This document shows, one piece after another, positions 38,601 to 53,600 of a stretch of DNA of 64,000 nt. The position numbers and the translations under genes were made by a program. Under the pieces are notes generated by a model. That model saw only the letters and a program-made list of their open reading frames with translations. It made no database searches and was not told the origin of the DNA. How positions within the stretch are numbered: position 1 is the first letter of the stretch; each line of letters opens with the position of its first letter. This DNA comes from Labia minor (taxonomy: Eukaryota; Arthropoda; Insecta; Dermaptera; Spongiphoridae), in NCBI GenBank assembly GCA_963082975.1, contig OY720347.1, positions 27,806,221 through 27,870,220 on the forward strand, in the 5' to 3' direction.

Positions 38601-41600
38601 GTGAAATAAATCTAAGATAAAACCTTGAAAGATTTTTAAAATTGTTAAATAGATAAACAATGACTCCAATATTTTAATTAGTATTTTATATAAGTAGTTA
38701 CTTTGGTTTTATATAAAGATAAAATAAATACATTTTCATAATCTTTGAATTAATTTGACATCTAATTAAATGTGAACTTTAAATTTAACATAATCTAGTA
38801 ATATTATTTAATGCTATTCAAAATATATTTTCTATATATATATATATATATATATGCTAAGTCAAATTATTTAGTAACAGAGAGAAATAATATTAACACA
38901 CAATCTTAACATATTAAAATATATAAAACAATTATTTTCCGCTTGTATTATATGGGTGTGAGGCATCGACTATGACCTTAGGTGACGAGAGTAGATTTAG
39001 AGTTTTTGAGAATAGGATTCTGCGAGGCATTTATGGGCCAAAGAAAGATGAGGTAACCGGGGAATGGCGGAGACTGCATAACGAGGAATTGCATGACATC
39101 TATGCATCTCCAGATATAGTTAGAATTATAAAATCGAGTGGGAAACGTCCGCTTGGAAGACCAAGGACGCGGTGGGTGGATAATGTGGGAAAGAACGTGA
39201 AAGAGATGGGAGAGGATAGGGACTGGAGGGTTCTAGCTCAGAATAGGAATACTTGGAGGGGTGTGGTTGCTGCGGCCAAGAACTTTGGAATTCCGTAGAG
39301 CCACAGAGATAGATAAAATATATTTTCTAATTTCAAAAAAATAATAATAAATTTTTCTAAATAGTCGGAAAATTGGTTTGCTCTTCTAATTAATAATTTA
39401 AATATTATTTAAAAAATATGTTATTTATACTCTACTCATTGTAGAACAATACCTCAACCCTATATTTTAAAAGAATAATCGAAGTTAAAATTGTTAATAC
39501 GTTATTAGATTGTATAGTTAAATCAACAAATAATCATAAACATTTTAAATAATAATATTTCAAAATAATAATTAATATTTCTAATCTGTGTCTTTCGCTC
39601 TACGTCTATCTGTTCGTCTAAAATTTCACATAATACAGTCTTAAGAGATTAATAATGTTTTATTTTAAAATAAATATACTATACAAATATGATCTTTTAG
39701 TTAATTCCAAAAAAGTATATAGTTTTATTATTTATATATTTAAGATTTAATACATAATCAAAATAAATTCTGTAAAAATTGACAGAATTAACTATGACAT
39801 GATGCCAAAAACTTCTGAGTATCCGCGAATATATTCCTCTATAATATTATTAATTTCAATGTGTTTAGTTTTTTAAAGTAAGTAAAATTTCCTTCTATAA
39901 TTATAACCTAAAAACACAAGGTTTTTTTCTAGTTTTATATAATTTTTGACAATTAATCACCTCGACAAGTAAACAGTAAAAGTAAAATTAAAAGAAAATA
40001 AAACAATAAAAATAAGTAAATAGTTATTTTGTTAAAGTCCCAGGGAGTAATATGTAAATAGCCTTCCTTCTCTATAATTAGTATTCCTAAAGTAGAGAGG
40101 TTTAAATTGATTTCTCCAATTTAATAAATTTAAATTCTAATAAAATAAAAAGATTTTTGTATATACCTATCTATATAATGAGAGAATAGTAAGGAGATGA
40201 GAAGTGAAGTAGGCAGGCGTTAATATTTTGTTTTTATATTGGATATTTATTTATCAGAATATTGTACGATATTGAATAGTATTATATAATAAAATTACAA
40301 AATATATTAGTAGAATGAATTAAGTCAAAGATGTTATGGAATGGTTTCTAAGAAAATAATATTGCCAATAGATGGCATGAGTGAGGGTGATGATTTTACT
40401 ACCAAATACCAAAAATTTCATAAAATAAAGAAAAGACATTTAAGATCAAAAATAATTTTATTTATAATAATTTAGTGATGCAATCATTATTATTCCTAAT
40501 TATTGTCAAAGGTAACATCGTGAGATTTTGAGGCGTCTTGTTTGACTCACCCTGTTATTAAATTTACTATTTTATAATAATTATTTCAACTGTAGAAATT
40601 TTTTTCAATTGCATAATAACAGGTATTACCCGATTGTAATCAGAGTAACGATTATGGAAATATTTTTTTTTATTAGAAAAGTATTAAAATAATTTTCTAA
40701 AAAGTAATCGTTGTTTATTATAATATAGTTAAAAAGTTATAATAAATTCTTTGAAATTTTTAAATTATTTTTAATAATATGGATTAAAAGATTTTTATTT
40801 AATTTAAAATTATTAAATAACATGATGGTGTAATTAGTGTCAATAATACATTTACATATTACATGATTAATGATAATATCATATGTGTATCAATGGAAAG
40901 TTATTTTATCTCGCGCGGTAGAGAGTTTCTGGGGAATGGAACTCCTCTTGGAATGTCAGCGAACCTTCTAGACCTTGACCTACCATTCATTCCATCTGGC
41001 TGTTGAGTCGTTTGCCCTTCTACCGCTGATTCATCCTCCATTTTACCTGCTTACAAAAGATTCATGTCAATTGAAAGGGAAACTGGAGAAAGTTACACAC
41101 AATTTTTTTTTTATTTATATTAAATATTAAATTAATCCAATTTGATAAAATTATTATTGTTTAATTATCTATTTCGATATAACAGTGAATAAATATCATT
41201 TAAAATGCCACCGTAATTTTCAATAATTAAAGTAGTCATTTATATTTATTGGATATATGGCATATAAAATTAAACATTCACTTGGTAAAAAATATTATAT
41301 AAAAATTGGTCAAATTTATATAAAGAAAATTAGACAGTTTTTATTTTTATGATTTTTGGTTTTTAATCATTTAACAAGAAAAAAAATTAATTTTGATATT
41401 ATATTTTAATATTTGTTATTATTTAAATTAAATAATAAATAATAATAATCATTTAAAGATATATATAGCATTTTGTCAATATACGTATAAAATTTATATA
41501 ATCTATATAAAAAAAGTCTATAGTTACCTTTAAACTTATTTAAATGCATATTAATTTAATAATAAAATAATAAAATAAAATAAAATAGGATTCAATAATA

Positions 41601-44600
41601 TATATGTATATAAGTATAATTTATAATGTTTATAGTTACATAAATAAAAATAAAAATAATAAATTTCACTAACAATAAGATATAATATTAAAACATAATT
41701 AATTTGAAATTTTTCTATATAATAAATATTATTATATATTATAATAAACTTATGATTACGAGATGGCAGGAGAGAGTAGTCATTTACATATATTTAATTT
41801 ATTTTAAAATTCAAATTGATTAAAATAACAATTAAAATTTATTTAAAAAAATTTATATTATAAGTATATATATATTTCATTATAAATTACCAGTTAAATT
41901 CAGAAATTTAAAAAGTAGTTTCTTTTTAAATTCAATTCTATATATAGATAATTATTGTATAGAAGATTGGATGTTTCTCAACCTTTTTGGACCAAACGCC
42001 CACTTCGTAAGGCCTGCTTATAATTCGCCCCACTATAAATTATAACAGATAAAAATTGCATGACAATCTCTAATATAAGGGATGTACACTTGCTGATACT
42101 TAGAACCATATTGAAAAAAAGCGGAAATGTTTAAAAGTCTGATCGCAAAATCATCTTACCTTTTTTTTAGATCCATATTGAAAAAATTGAAAAAAAGAGG
42201 AATGTTTAAAAGCCGGGTCGCAAAATCATTTTACCTTTTTTTAGAGTTGAAAATGATTTCTTAATTTAAAACTATCAAAACTACAAAAATTAATAATGAT
42301 TATTATTACTTTTCGTTGATTGAATTTTCTGTCGAATAAAATTCGTTGAAAATCTTTTATACTCTTATATGTAATATATATATACGAATTGAAAATGGGA
42401 TTTCCTCAAATTAGTAGCGATAGTATTCAGTGCATTTTTAAATTCAAAATTAACTATTGGAGTTCAATTTGTTCAATGTAGTATTGTTTACACTTAGACA
42501 CAGCAAATCAGAATTTATTATTATTATTATTATTATTATATTATATTAATAAGAATAGTTATATATCATATATGTTACTATTAAAGGACACAAAATCTAA
42601 AATAATATTAAAAAAAATTGATATTAATATTAATTCTAATAGTAATAAATTTGTGCTATCTGAAATAACTTGAATTTAATTTTATCATACATGTATATAT
42701 TTATATATATTTAATAAATTTTATATTTTATACCAAAAAAATCATAAAATACTCCATAAAACGAAAGAAATCCAATTCCAACTGATCTTGAACATGAAAT
42801 TTATTCTCCTATTTCATAAATCAATGCAACTTAATTACCGGCTGTGATAAAACTTGATATCCAGGCTGCATAAAAACAAACGCCAAGTCGTCACTTGCGT
42901 AAAATTTACTTGATGCATGTCCAAGATAATTTGTAAAGAGTGAGAAAAACTTTTTCCTGATTCAGTCTCCTTACTTCAAACTGCCTTACTTATGCACTGT
43001 TTGGAGAGGGGTGGGGGAACGCAGAGGAATAATGAAATGAGCTAACTCAATATACAAATGAATAAAAAAAACAACAAATTTGCATTTCGTGTGATAATAA
43101 ATAATAAGCCCTTTTACAATTGACAATAGAATTTCGAAAATTCATTTTGCAATGAACTTGTATGAAATTTTTACAAAATAATAATATTTAGATGTTAAAA
43201 GATAAAACTTCATTATTAGGGCTTAATTCTTCATAACATGGTTAATACATTACATAAATATACGTATCTACATGTTTTTAGTTTAATTAATAGCCATAAA
43301 TAAATAAATAATAATTATCATTTATATTTATAATGCATATACACATATTTACAGAGCATTTATATAGTATTATTATTATTTGTTTAGAAAAATTTTTATT
43401 CATTGGCTATTTATGCATTCTATTTAATTAATTCTAGGATACTTTTGCAATTGATAACCACAATTTTTCAATCATCTCTACTGTGAGCTTCTTCCTATTC
43501 TATCTTATTTTTTTCATATATTATTCTTTATTATTTTCTCACTATATTCTTCGTTTATATTTTTGGTTTATAAATTTTATATAAATTAACTTTACACTTA
43601 TCTTATGAATATATCATATATAAGTATTTTATATTGTATAGAAATAACTTTTTTAATTAAATAAAATAAAAATATAAGAAAAGATAAGAAAAATTAATAA
43701 ATATAGGAGGTACAAAATTTTAGACGCCACGCAGTCTGGGAGCAACACGCTTGATTGACACTAAACCTCATGGTCCTGTCGAGTCTCAGTTGCAAAGGAA
43801 GTGGAGAGGCTCACTCGGGATCAAAATTAGGAAACAACTTGAAATCAAATATATTGGTCTCCGATTAAGAAAAAAAGATCAAGGTTGAGAGGATCCGTTG
43901 TACTGATCATATAACACCATTGAAGTTAGACATGAGAGCTCTGACCTTTTGTAAAATGTTCAAAAGCCAGAGTTTGAATTAAATTATTACCACCATTACA
44001 ATTACCTATGCTATCATAATAGAGATCAAAAAACAAATGAACCATCAATTTTAAATATATATATAAAAATATAAAACAAAATCTTATTATAAATTTAATT
44101 TTCATTTGAAAGGTTAATATAATTTACTTTTTAATATCTATTGACATTTTTAATTGTGGATTTTTAGAAAATTATTGAAAAAACTATATTCATACCTTTA
44201 TTTCGATTTAATTATTTGTTTTTTAAATAATAAAGTAGAGCTAAGATTAATATGATATTAACGTTATTAAATTATAATCCATTTTAGGAGGTTATGCCAA
44301 GTTCACTGGACTCAAAACTTACAACAAAGCTTTGAAGACCCTTTTGGCAATTGGCGGATGGAACGAAGGATCAACCCGATTCTCTCCACTGGTTGCTGAT
44401 CCCGAACGAAGGGAGGAATTTGTTAAGAACGTTGTCCGCTTTTTGAGACAAAATCATTTTGATGGTCTCGACTTAGATTGGGAATATCCAGCATTTCGAG
44501 ATGGAGGAAAACCAAAGGATAGAGATAATTATGCTCAATTGGTTCAAGTAAATAATAATGAATTTAAATTCTTATGATTTTTTATTTCAATATTTAAGTA

Positions 44601-47600
44601 ATTATTCAAATAAATTTAATTTAAATTTTTAAAATACATATTTTCATTCACTATTTTATGATTATTACGTAAATTTGTAAAAAATTAATTAATATAAAAA
44701 AAAATAATTACTAATCATGATAAATTAAAATATTTCAAGAAATTTGATTAAATAATGTAATATTAACTTTTTACTCTCATTTAAATAGTTATAAACTGAA
44801 ATATGTATTATACCTATGTTCTATGTTCTATATATATTTATATACTTATAGTAAAACTTTACATATCGATAAATTTAAACATTCATCAAATTTCATTAAA
44901 GTTGTTCTTATAGATTCATATGAATATTATTATAATTTTGATTTGTCATTTTTTTTTAATTTCTAAATGTTTATATTAAATATTAGAGTTGGCATATCAT
45001 TATTCTAGCTGTTAATAATCTTTTTTTTTCTTTTATTTTTTTTTTTATTTAAATACATATTTATTTGAATAAAAAGTTTTTATTATATTTTCTATGTTAT
45101 TTATGTGTTCGCATACTATTATTGGTTTTATACAAGTATTAATAATATATAAAACCATCTGATGTATTACATTTACATTTATATTCTTGTAATATTTTTT
45201 TCAATATTTTAAAAATTTTAATATATATATATATATAGTTAGATGAGTAGATAAATTGTTTTCAAAATGTATGTGTCCCAAAATAATCATTTTTATATAA
45301 CACTGAATTTAAATTTTTAAATTTATTATCTTTACTATGTAATATTCATATATATAGCTAAACATTTCTATAAAGTATTATTAAATAATAGTACTAAATT
45401 CATTGGAATACTTTTTAATAAACTTGATTTTTATATAATAATTCAATTCAAGGAACTTCGGGAGGAATTCAATCGAGAATCATCAAAAACAGGAAGAACT
45501 CGGCTATTGTTGACAATGGCCGTACCAGCTGGTATTGAGTATATTGATAAAGGCTACGATATTCCAAAATTGAACAGGTAATTAATTAATTTTAAACAAA
45601 TATAGAACAATTCCATGTTCGTTTTTTTATTTATTATTTGTAATTTATTTTAAATTTCACCGAGTATTGAATTAAAAATTAATTTTTATTATTTAAATTT
45701 AATTTTAGTTTGCATAACATATTAAATAAAAGGATTCAATCACTTTCCTTGTTCATATATATGCACTTTGATTTGATCTTCTTTCTAAGAAAAATTAAAT
45801 TAATGAAATCATTTCAGGAATCTAGATTTCATGAATATCCTCAGTTATGATTATCATTCTGCATTTGAACCAGCCGTTAATCATCATTCACCTCTCTATC
45901 CCCTCGAGGAGGTGGACGCTGAGTACAATTTTGATGCACAACTCACAATTGTAAGTCAATATGGTTCTTACTTTCTCTCTCTCTCTCTCTCTCTCTATTT
46001 CATTTACGATCTCAAACGATAGAGTTCACGGCCGCGATCTTATTTCTGTACATTTTATTTTTGTATTATTTCACGAGCTATTCTCAACCAATCATGAACC
46101 AGTTCTTTTTTATTTTTAATTGAATTTGAAGATCATGTTTATTTTTTTTTACAATTTAAAATGTATTTTAAATAAACAATCTAATTAAATAAAAAGAGAG
46201 TGCAAAAATAAAACGTTGGCCTAACGACTGAATTGACTGACCTTGGGGGCTGAAATGAAGCTGAACAAATGAATCAGTAGCTGAGTTATTTGAAGAATCC
46301 GAAAAATCAATTTTATTTTAAACGCTTGTTTATCGAATGGAAGTTAATAAATTATAGAAAAGTATAGAGATTTGATATTTTAAATAAATAAATACTATTC
46401 GATTTGTTATTGTAAATATTCAATTATTTATTTAATTATAATAATCAATTAGAAAGCAGAATTATTTTATTTTTGCTTCCACTTCAAATATTCGAAAATA
46501 AAAAAAAATATTCATTTGTTGTGTGTGTTGTTTTTTTTTAATTCCATTTCTTGAGAGGAAACTAATTTCAGTTGAACTTTTACTCTCTTCGATAGTTTTT
46601 GATATCCTCTTTAAATCACAACATAAACAAATATGTTAAAGTTCACATTTATATAATATGTGGTTTACTTTCTTCGTGGTGATAATATTGATTTTATTTT
46701 ACTCATTTAATTTATCATTTATGGATTTTATGTATAATTGTTAATTTAGCCTTTTAAATAAATAATCAAATTGAACTAAGAATCTATTATATATATATAT
46801 ATTAAATTTACATAATTCCATTTAAGAATTAAAATTATATTCAGAGATTTTTTTCTTATTTTTTAAATTAAGTTTAAATTAATAAGACTAATGAAATGGA
46901 ATTAAAATTTTACGAAAAGTTATGCAACCAATAGCGCATATTTGACTATTCATTGCCTGAATTCAAAGGAACATTAATAATTTTAAATAATAATTATTAA
47001 TATTAAGGAATTTTCTCTAATTCCATCCGAAATCTTTTTTTTTAATTTCTCAAAAATAAAAGAAAAATATTCTCTATATTAAGACAAATAAAATTGTATC
47101 CAAAGTTTTTCATTAATTTTAGAAATTATTTTTTTTATTCGTTTGAAATTATTTAAAAAAAATAATTGTTCTAAGAAATAAAGTTGTATATTTTTCTATT
47201 TAAGTACAATTTTTTTTCAAAAATTTTACTCTTTAGACGAATTGGGAATTTTCAGTAAAAGCAATCCATTAATATAAAATAAGTATAATTTTTCTTGATT
47301 TCAAGTATTTATTAACCCAATTGATTGTGCATCTACTAAAATTTAATTTTAAGACCATTTCAAAAATTGTCTGTTAGAATGAATTCTTTGTGCCGTTTTG
47401 GTTCACCGTTCAAATAAGCCGATTAGGGAATTATACAACTTAGAATTTAAAATTTAAAATCTAGAAAATACATTAACAAAACTTTTCCTCAATAATAACA
47501 GAATTAATTATTTGAAAATGGTTTATAAAGTAAAATGAAATTTTGAAATATTTTTAAGCTTCCACATTTATAATTTTTATTTTATTTTAATTTTATGCTT

Positions 47601-50600
47601 AACATTTTTCATTTTCTAAATTTACATATTAGAAATGATATCCACATGATGACATCATCATAAAGTAAAAACAAAAGATTTAATAATAATTTTAAATAAT
47701 TTTCTTCTTGTTTGCTTTTGTTTACAGGATTACACAATTGAACATTACTTGAAATTGGGTGCCGATCGTGATAAATTAGTGTTAGGTATTCCGACTTACG
47801 GCAGATCATATACTTTATTTAATCCATTGGCTACTGAAGTCGGTGCGCCAGCTGATGGACCCGGAGAACAGGGCGATGCTACACGAGAAAAAGGTTATTT
47901 AGCCTATTATGAGGTAAAAACTTAAAATTTATAAAATTTAATAAATATTTATACTGAAACAAGATAAAAATGAATATAAGAAATAGTTTAGATTTAGAAA
48001 AATGATATACCTATATTTAAATTATAATAATAATAATATTTAAAATAATCTTTATTTAATTAATATTAAAATATATTGATGATAATATTAATTCCAATCA
48101 TATTTAGATCTGTGAAAGCCTCGAATCGAATGAATGGAAAGTTGAAAAACCGAATCCAAAAGCAATGGGCCCCTATGCCTTCAAGGGCAACCAGTGGGTG
48201 GGCTATGATGATGAAGACATTGTCCGAAAAAAGGTAATCTTTTTTAAATCTTAAAAAAATAACGTTATTGTCAATATTAATTTTTATATGAAATTTGAAA
48301 TCAAATAAATAGTATTTTGAATAATTAAAGAAATATATTATTATATGTTAGATTTTGCTGTATAAAAAATTATTACAAAAAGGATTATATTAAAAATAAT
48401 TTTTATAATTTTTAAAGTTAACATTGAAGAAAAATAATTAAAGTTCATAGCGCCATATTAGATAAGGATAATTTAATACATAGAGGCCCTTTGTACCTAT
48501 GAAAAAGTAAAATAAGGTCAATTTTATTAAATTTTAAATAAAGATAAGAAGATTACATAGAGCTATATAAGACTAATAATATCTAGTTTATTATATATTT
48601 AAATATTATTATTTAATCATTTTAAATTTTACTTTTATTGGTTTGGAGAGAAAGCCTCGCTTTTATGTATTCTTTTTATCTTTCTAGCCTGGTTTTTATG
48701 TATCATAATAATTAGGACTTTTGAAAGAATAATTCAAGAATTTTTTTTTTCTCTCTCTTGATATAATTATTTACTAAAAATCTGGTATATATATATATAT
48801 GATTATAAGTTGATAGAAATAGTACAAATATAATTGTAATAAATAATTAAAATAGAATTAATTTCGTTGTCGTTAGTCCATTTATTATTAGCTATAATTA
48901 ATTCATTTTTTCTGGTCTAGTTTGGGGTGAAAGACTGAAGCCGATTAGATTGTTTTGTTATTATTAATTATTATACAAATTTTATAGATATATATTTTAA
49001 AGTTATTCAATTCCCCTACCATAAAAATATAGAGAATGGCAAAATAAATTCAATCACGATCCAGTTTTCTACTTGTTCGACTGTGCCCCGACGAAGACGG
49101 CTCTATTCACCTTGAAGGGATATCAATAATTTGATTGAATACAAAAAATAATTGATGAATTGCTTTAATGGAACAAATAACTAATATGTTATATTAATAA
49201 TCAAATAAACTTTTATAAAAATAGTAAATAATAATAAATAAAATGTTATTTTTCCACAATAAAAAAAGGCCAAGTACGTGAATGAAAAACGTCTGGGAGG
49301 CATCATGTTCTGGGCTATTGATAACGATGACTTCCGGGGCAAGTGCCATGGTCGACCATATCCGCTCATTGAAGCGGGCAAAGAAGCTCTCCTCGGCATC
49401 GAAAGCAGGTAAACCTTCAACAAATAAATATAATTGATTTAATAGACCAGTTATATTGCTATTGTTATATATTTTTTGATGTAATTGATAAATCCAATTA
49501 TACTTTATTGTTTTAATGAATTCTCAAATGGCTGCGAAATAATTTAAAAGTCATATATCATTTGTAAATATGAGTATTGCTTTTATTATTTCATTTAAAA
49601 AAGAATAATAAAGTTAATAAAATCAACTTTATATAAACTCTTTTAGGCTTTTACGTTCCCATTAAAAAAAAGAGAGTATATGATTATTTGAGAGTATTTT
49701 AACTCTCATCAAAAGAACAATAAAAAAGCAAAATTATTCTCGAATGTAATTTTTATGTGTGAAGAATTTTACCATTAAAATTTAATTTCACTCTGAGAAA
49801 AAAAAGCAAAAAAACAAATCAATTATAATTAAAGATATGTTGGGATGGTTTGAGAGACAAATAAAAGCTTAATTATTATTATTTTTATTTTTATTTCTAT
49901 TATTTTTTTTCATAAATATTTTCATAGTTTACTGGAAAATTTCATTTTAATAGTAGTATTTTTATTTTAATTTAATTGAATCATATGTTAGTTTGTTTTT
50001 GTTTTTTTATCAAATCATTAAATCTTTTAGTTAAATTTTTTTAATTTCTCTTCTTATATAGTTGGTCTTCGTTTGTTTGTACTTTAGATCCACTAATGAT
50101 ATTTCTCCACCAAAAGAACGATCACGGTCCACAGTCAAACCAACAACAACCCCAATAATTACAACTACAGTGAGTAGTCGTAAAAGACGACCGAAACCAA
50201 AAACAAGTCGTCCTCGAGTTTCTGCTGATTCGAGTACCGTTACTACTCCCGTATATGTTTATCCAGCAACTACACCAGAGCCACCCACCACTCCAGATCC
50301 AGGAAGCGGTATTTTTTCTTCAGATAAAATAATAATGTTATTTAATTTCTTTTAAATTAAATTAGTTTTTCTATTTTCTTTTGTATTAGATTTCAAATGC
50401 AAAGATGAAGGATTTTTTCCTCATCCAAGAGATTGCAAAAAATATTTTTGGTGTTTGGACAGTGGGCCTTCTAATTTAGGAATTGTTGCTCATCAATTTA
50501 CTTGCCCGTCAGGTATACATTTGATAAGTTTATGAAAACCTTCGATAAATAATCATTATATTGTTTATTTTTAAAATAAATTAATTTATTCTCTTTTATT

Positions 50601-53600
50601 TATATAACAAATAATATAAAATATTTTCAGGTTTATTTTTTAATAAGGCAGCAGATTCTTGTGATTACACTAGGAATGTTATTTGTAATAAAAAGAAAAG
50701 TGGAGAAGGTTCAAGTACAACTCCACGACCTAAGGTCACTGCTGCGACGAGTAAAACAACACGTCTCTCTTCTGCATCTTCCACTACTACTGCACCTTCA
50801 ACAACAACAAGAACTACTACTACCACAACGACTACTACAATAGCTCCTGTAGTTGAAGAAGAAGAAGAGGAAGACTATGACGAAGTAGACCAAGAAGATC
50901 CCAAAACCATCAAAGAATTAATAAAATTGTTACAAGAAATAGGTATGATATTCAATTTTTATTATTTCTCAAGAATAGTTAATGAAATAATAATAATATT
51001 TATTTAATAATAACACTTATTTTATTTTCTATTATAATTAAGGTGGACTAGAAGGGCTTCAAAGGCAACTAGCACTCAAAGAACAAAATTCACCTAATGG
51101 AGATTCCGTAGCACCAACTCCTGGTTTTAGTCGAAGTTTATATAATCGAGTTTTAAACAGAGGAAATTCAAAATCAGCTGTATTTAAATCACGGCAAAAC
51201 GTTCAAGCAACATCAACTTCAACAACTCCATCTTATAGGTCATCAGTACGAAATCGAGGTGGTCCTCAAAATCAAGGACTTGAATCTTTAGATGAAGTTG
51301 CAAATTTAAAAAAAGAAAAACCACAATACGTGACTATTCGCCGTGAAAGGTATTATTATTGTATAAAGATATATTTGAAAATATATATTAAAATCATTAC
51401 ATTTATGATAGGCCAACAACACCTGAAATTAAAGTAAAAGATGAAATTGAAGATGAAAATAGTGAAGAATTGGTTGAATTAGATGAAGAAGAAAAAGAAA
51501 ATGAATCAACTCAAAGACCCAGTAATAGAAATCCAGAATATTTAGTTTTAAATCGTCGTTCAAAATCCACTACATCTAGCCCTAAAGAGATTACGAAAGA
51601 AATAACTTCTCCTAGGTATTATTTGTATTATATTTAATGTAAAAATTTTAATTTTTTTCAAATGATTAATGTTTTTTTTTTTTACAGATATGTAACGATT
51701 TTACGAGGAACTTCAAATAAACATGAAGAAGATTCTGGAAAACAAAGCTTAGATAATAATAGAGATTCTAAATTGAAAGCAGAAAATTTAGATAAAGAAA
51801 ATGAGTCTTTAGAATCAAATAGTAAATCAATACAGATTACACCTAGTTATACACAAATAAATAGATCAAAAGCACCTAAAACAATTGAAGATTTGGAAGA
51901 AGATAAAGATGTTCAAACAGAATCGGTTACTTTAGCCGCAGTCAAGGTGAGTCCTTTCAATCGAACATATGTTGAGATAAATAGGAACAGAGAGTTAAAT
52001 CTCATAACTCCTGTTGAATCGACTACACAACAGACTTTCCAAACATCTTATGAGGAATTAATAAAGGATGAAATTTCAACAAAATCTTTAGAAATCATAT
52101 TAAACAAAAAAGACTCAACAACATATTCATATATAGATACCGAAGCTGAAACAACTAATTTAAATAATCAAGAAACTCGAATAAGTTCTACATCTTCACC
52201 AGATTCTAATCCTGATCTTTCAATTTCAACTACAACTCAAGAACCTCCTACTACTCTTTCTTTTACACCAACTGTTACTCGAGTAATTACATCTGTTACA
52301 GAATCAGGAACAGAAAGACAACGGATTTCAGTTAATCGAATTAAAGGGCATTATATTTTAGATTTAGGCCCAAAACTTTTTTCAATTGTGACTACACCTA
52401 TTCCTGACTCACAAGCTAGTTCAGAAAAAATTATGGAAATAAATCGAATAACTCATGTTACAAAAGATATAAATTCTCACTCGACCTCTGATCTTTCAAT
52501 AACAGAAGTTGTAACTGAATCGCTTGATAGAATTAAAGAAGTAAATAGAGTATCACATGTTACTTTATCCCAAGAAGATAGTACTACCCCATTAAATTTA
52601 GATGAAGAATTTGATAATAAAAATGAATTTTTTGTCACCGAAAATCCGATTATTACCTCTACTTCAGGGAAAAGACTTAAAAATATAAATAACCAAAGAA
52701 TTTTTCAAAGAGAGAGAACAAGAAAGCCTACTGGTGAAATATTAATTAAAGAAAATATAAATGAGCTAAATAATGACAATAAACAAAATACACTTAGAAA
52801 ACCATTTAACCAAACAAATTTTGAAGAAAAGGTGAATCAACGAAGAAAGTTTAATAGATTTAGATCAACAACTTCTTTACCACCTTTAGAAGATTCTCTA
52901 TCAACTCCAAAAAAATACCAAAGATTAAGAACAACTTCTTCAAGTCCATTTGAAAATAATAATAATGAAAATAACAGAAAAAAATACAGATTTAGATCAA
53001 CGTCACCAAGAACAAATAAACTTGAAGAGGAAAATATAGATTTAAATTCTGATGATAATGTTAACGAAGATTTAAAATTTATTAATCCAACTAGAAAAAA
53101 TTATCGTTTCAGATCAACAACATCAAAATCAGATGAAGATATTGTTGAAAATGAAAATATTGATAATACAAATGAAGAAAATTTGAAAGATAGAAGTACG
53201 AGAAGAACAAACCGTTTCAGAACAACTACTTCAAAACCAACTTCAATTAGTGAAATTGATGAAGATGAAAATATTGAAGAAAATACAGAAGATTTAAAAG
53301 AAATAAAAGATACAATCACAACAAGAAAAATAAACAGATTCAGAACAACATCCCCCAAAACATTTGAAATAAAAAATGAAGAAACTGATGACATTGATAT
53401 TACTAATGATGAAGATTTGAAGGATATAATTACGACCAAAAGAACATTTCGATTTAAAACTACTACATCAAAATCAACTTCAATTAGTGAAAATGAAAAC
53501 AATGATGATGATAATGATGATGATGTTATAGAAGTAAAAGAAACAAGCACAACTAAAAAAATCAACCGATTTAGAACAACATCACCAAAAACAAATGAAG

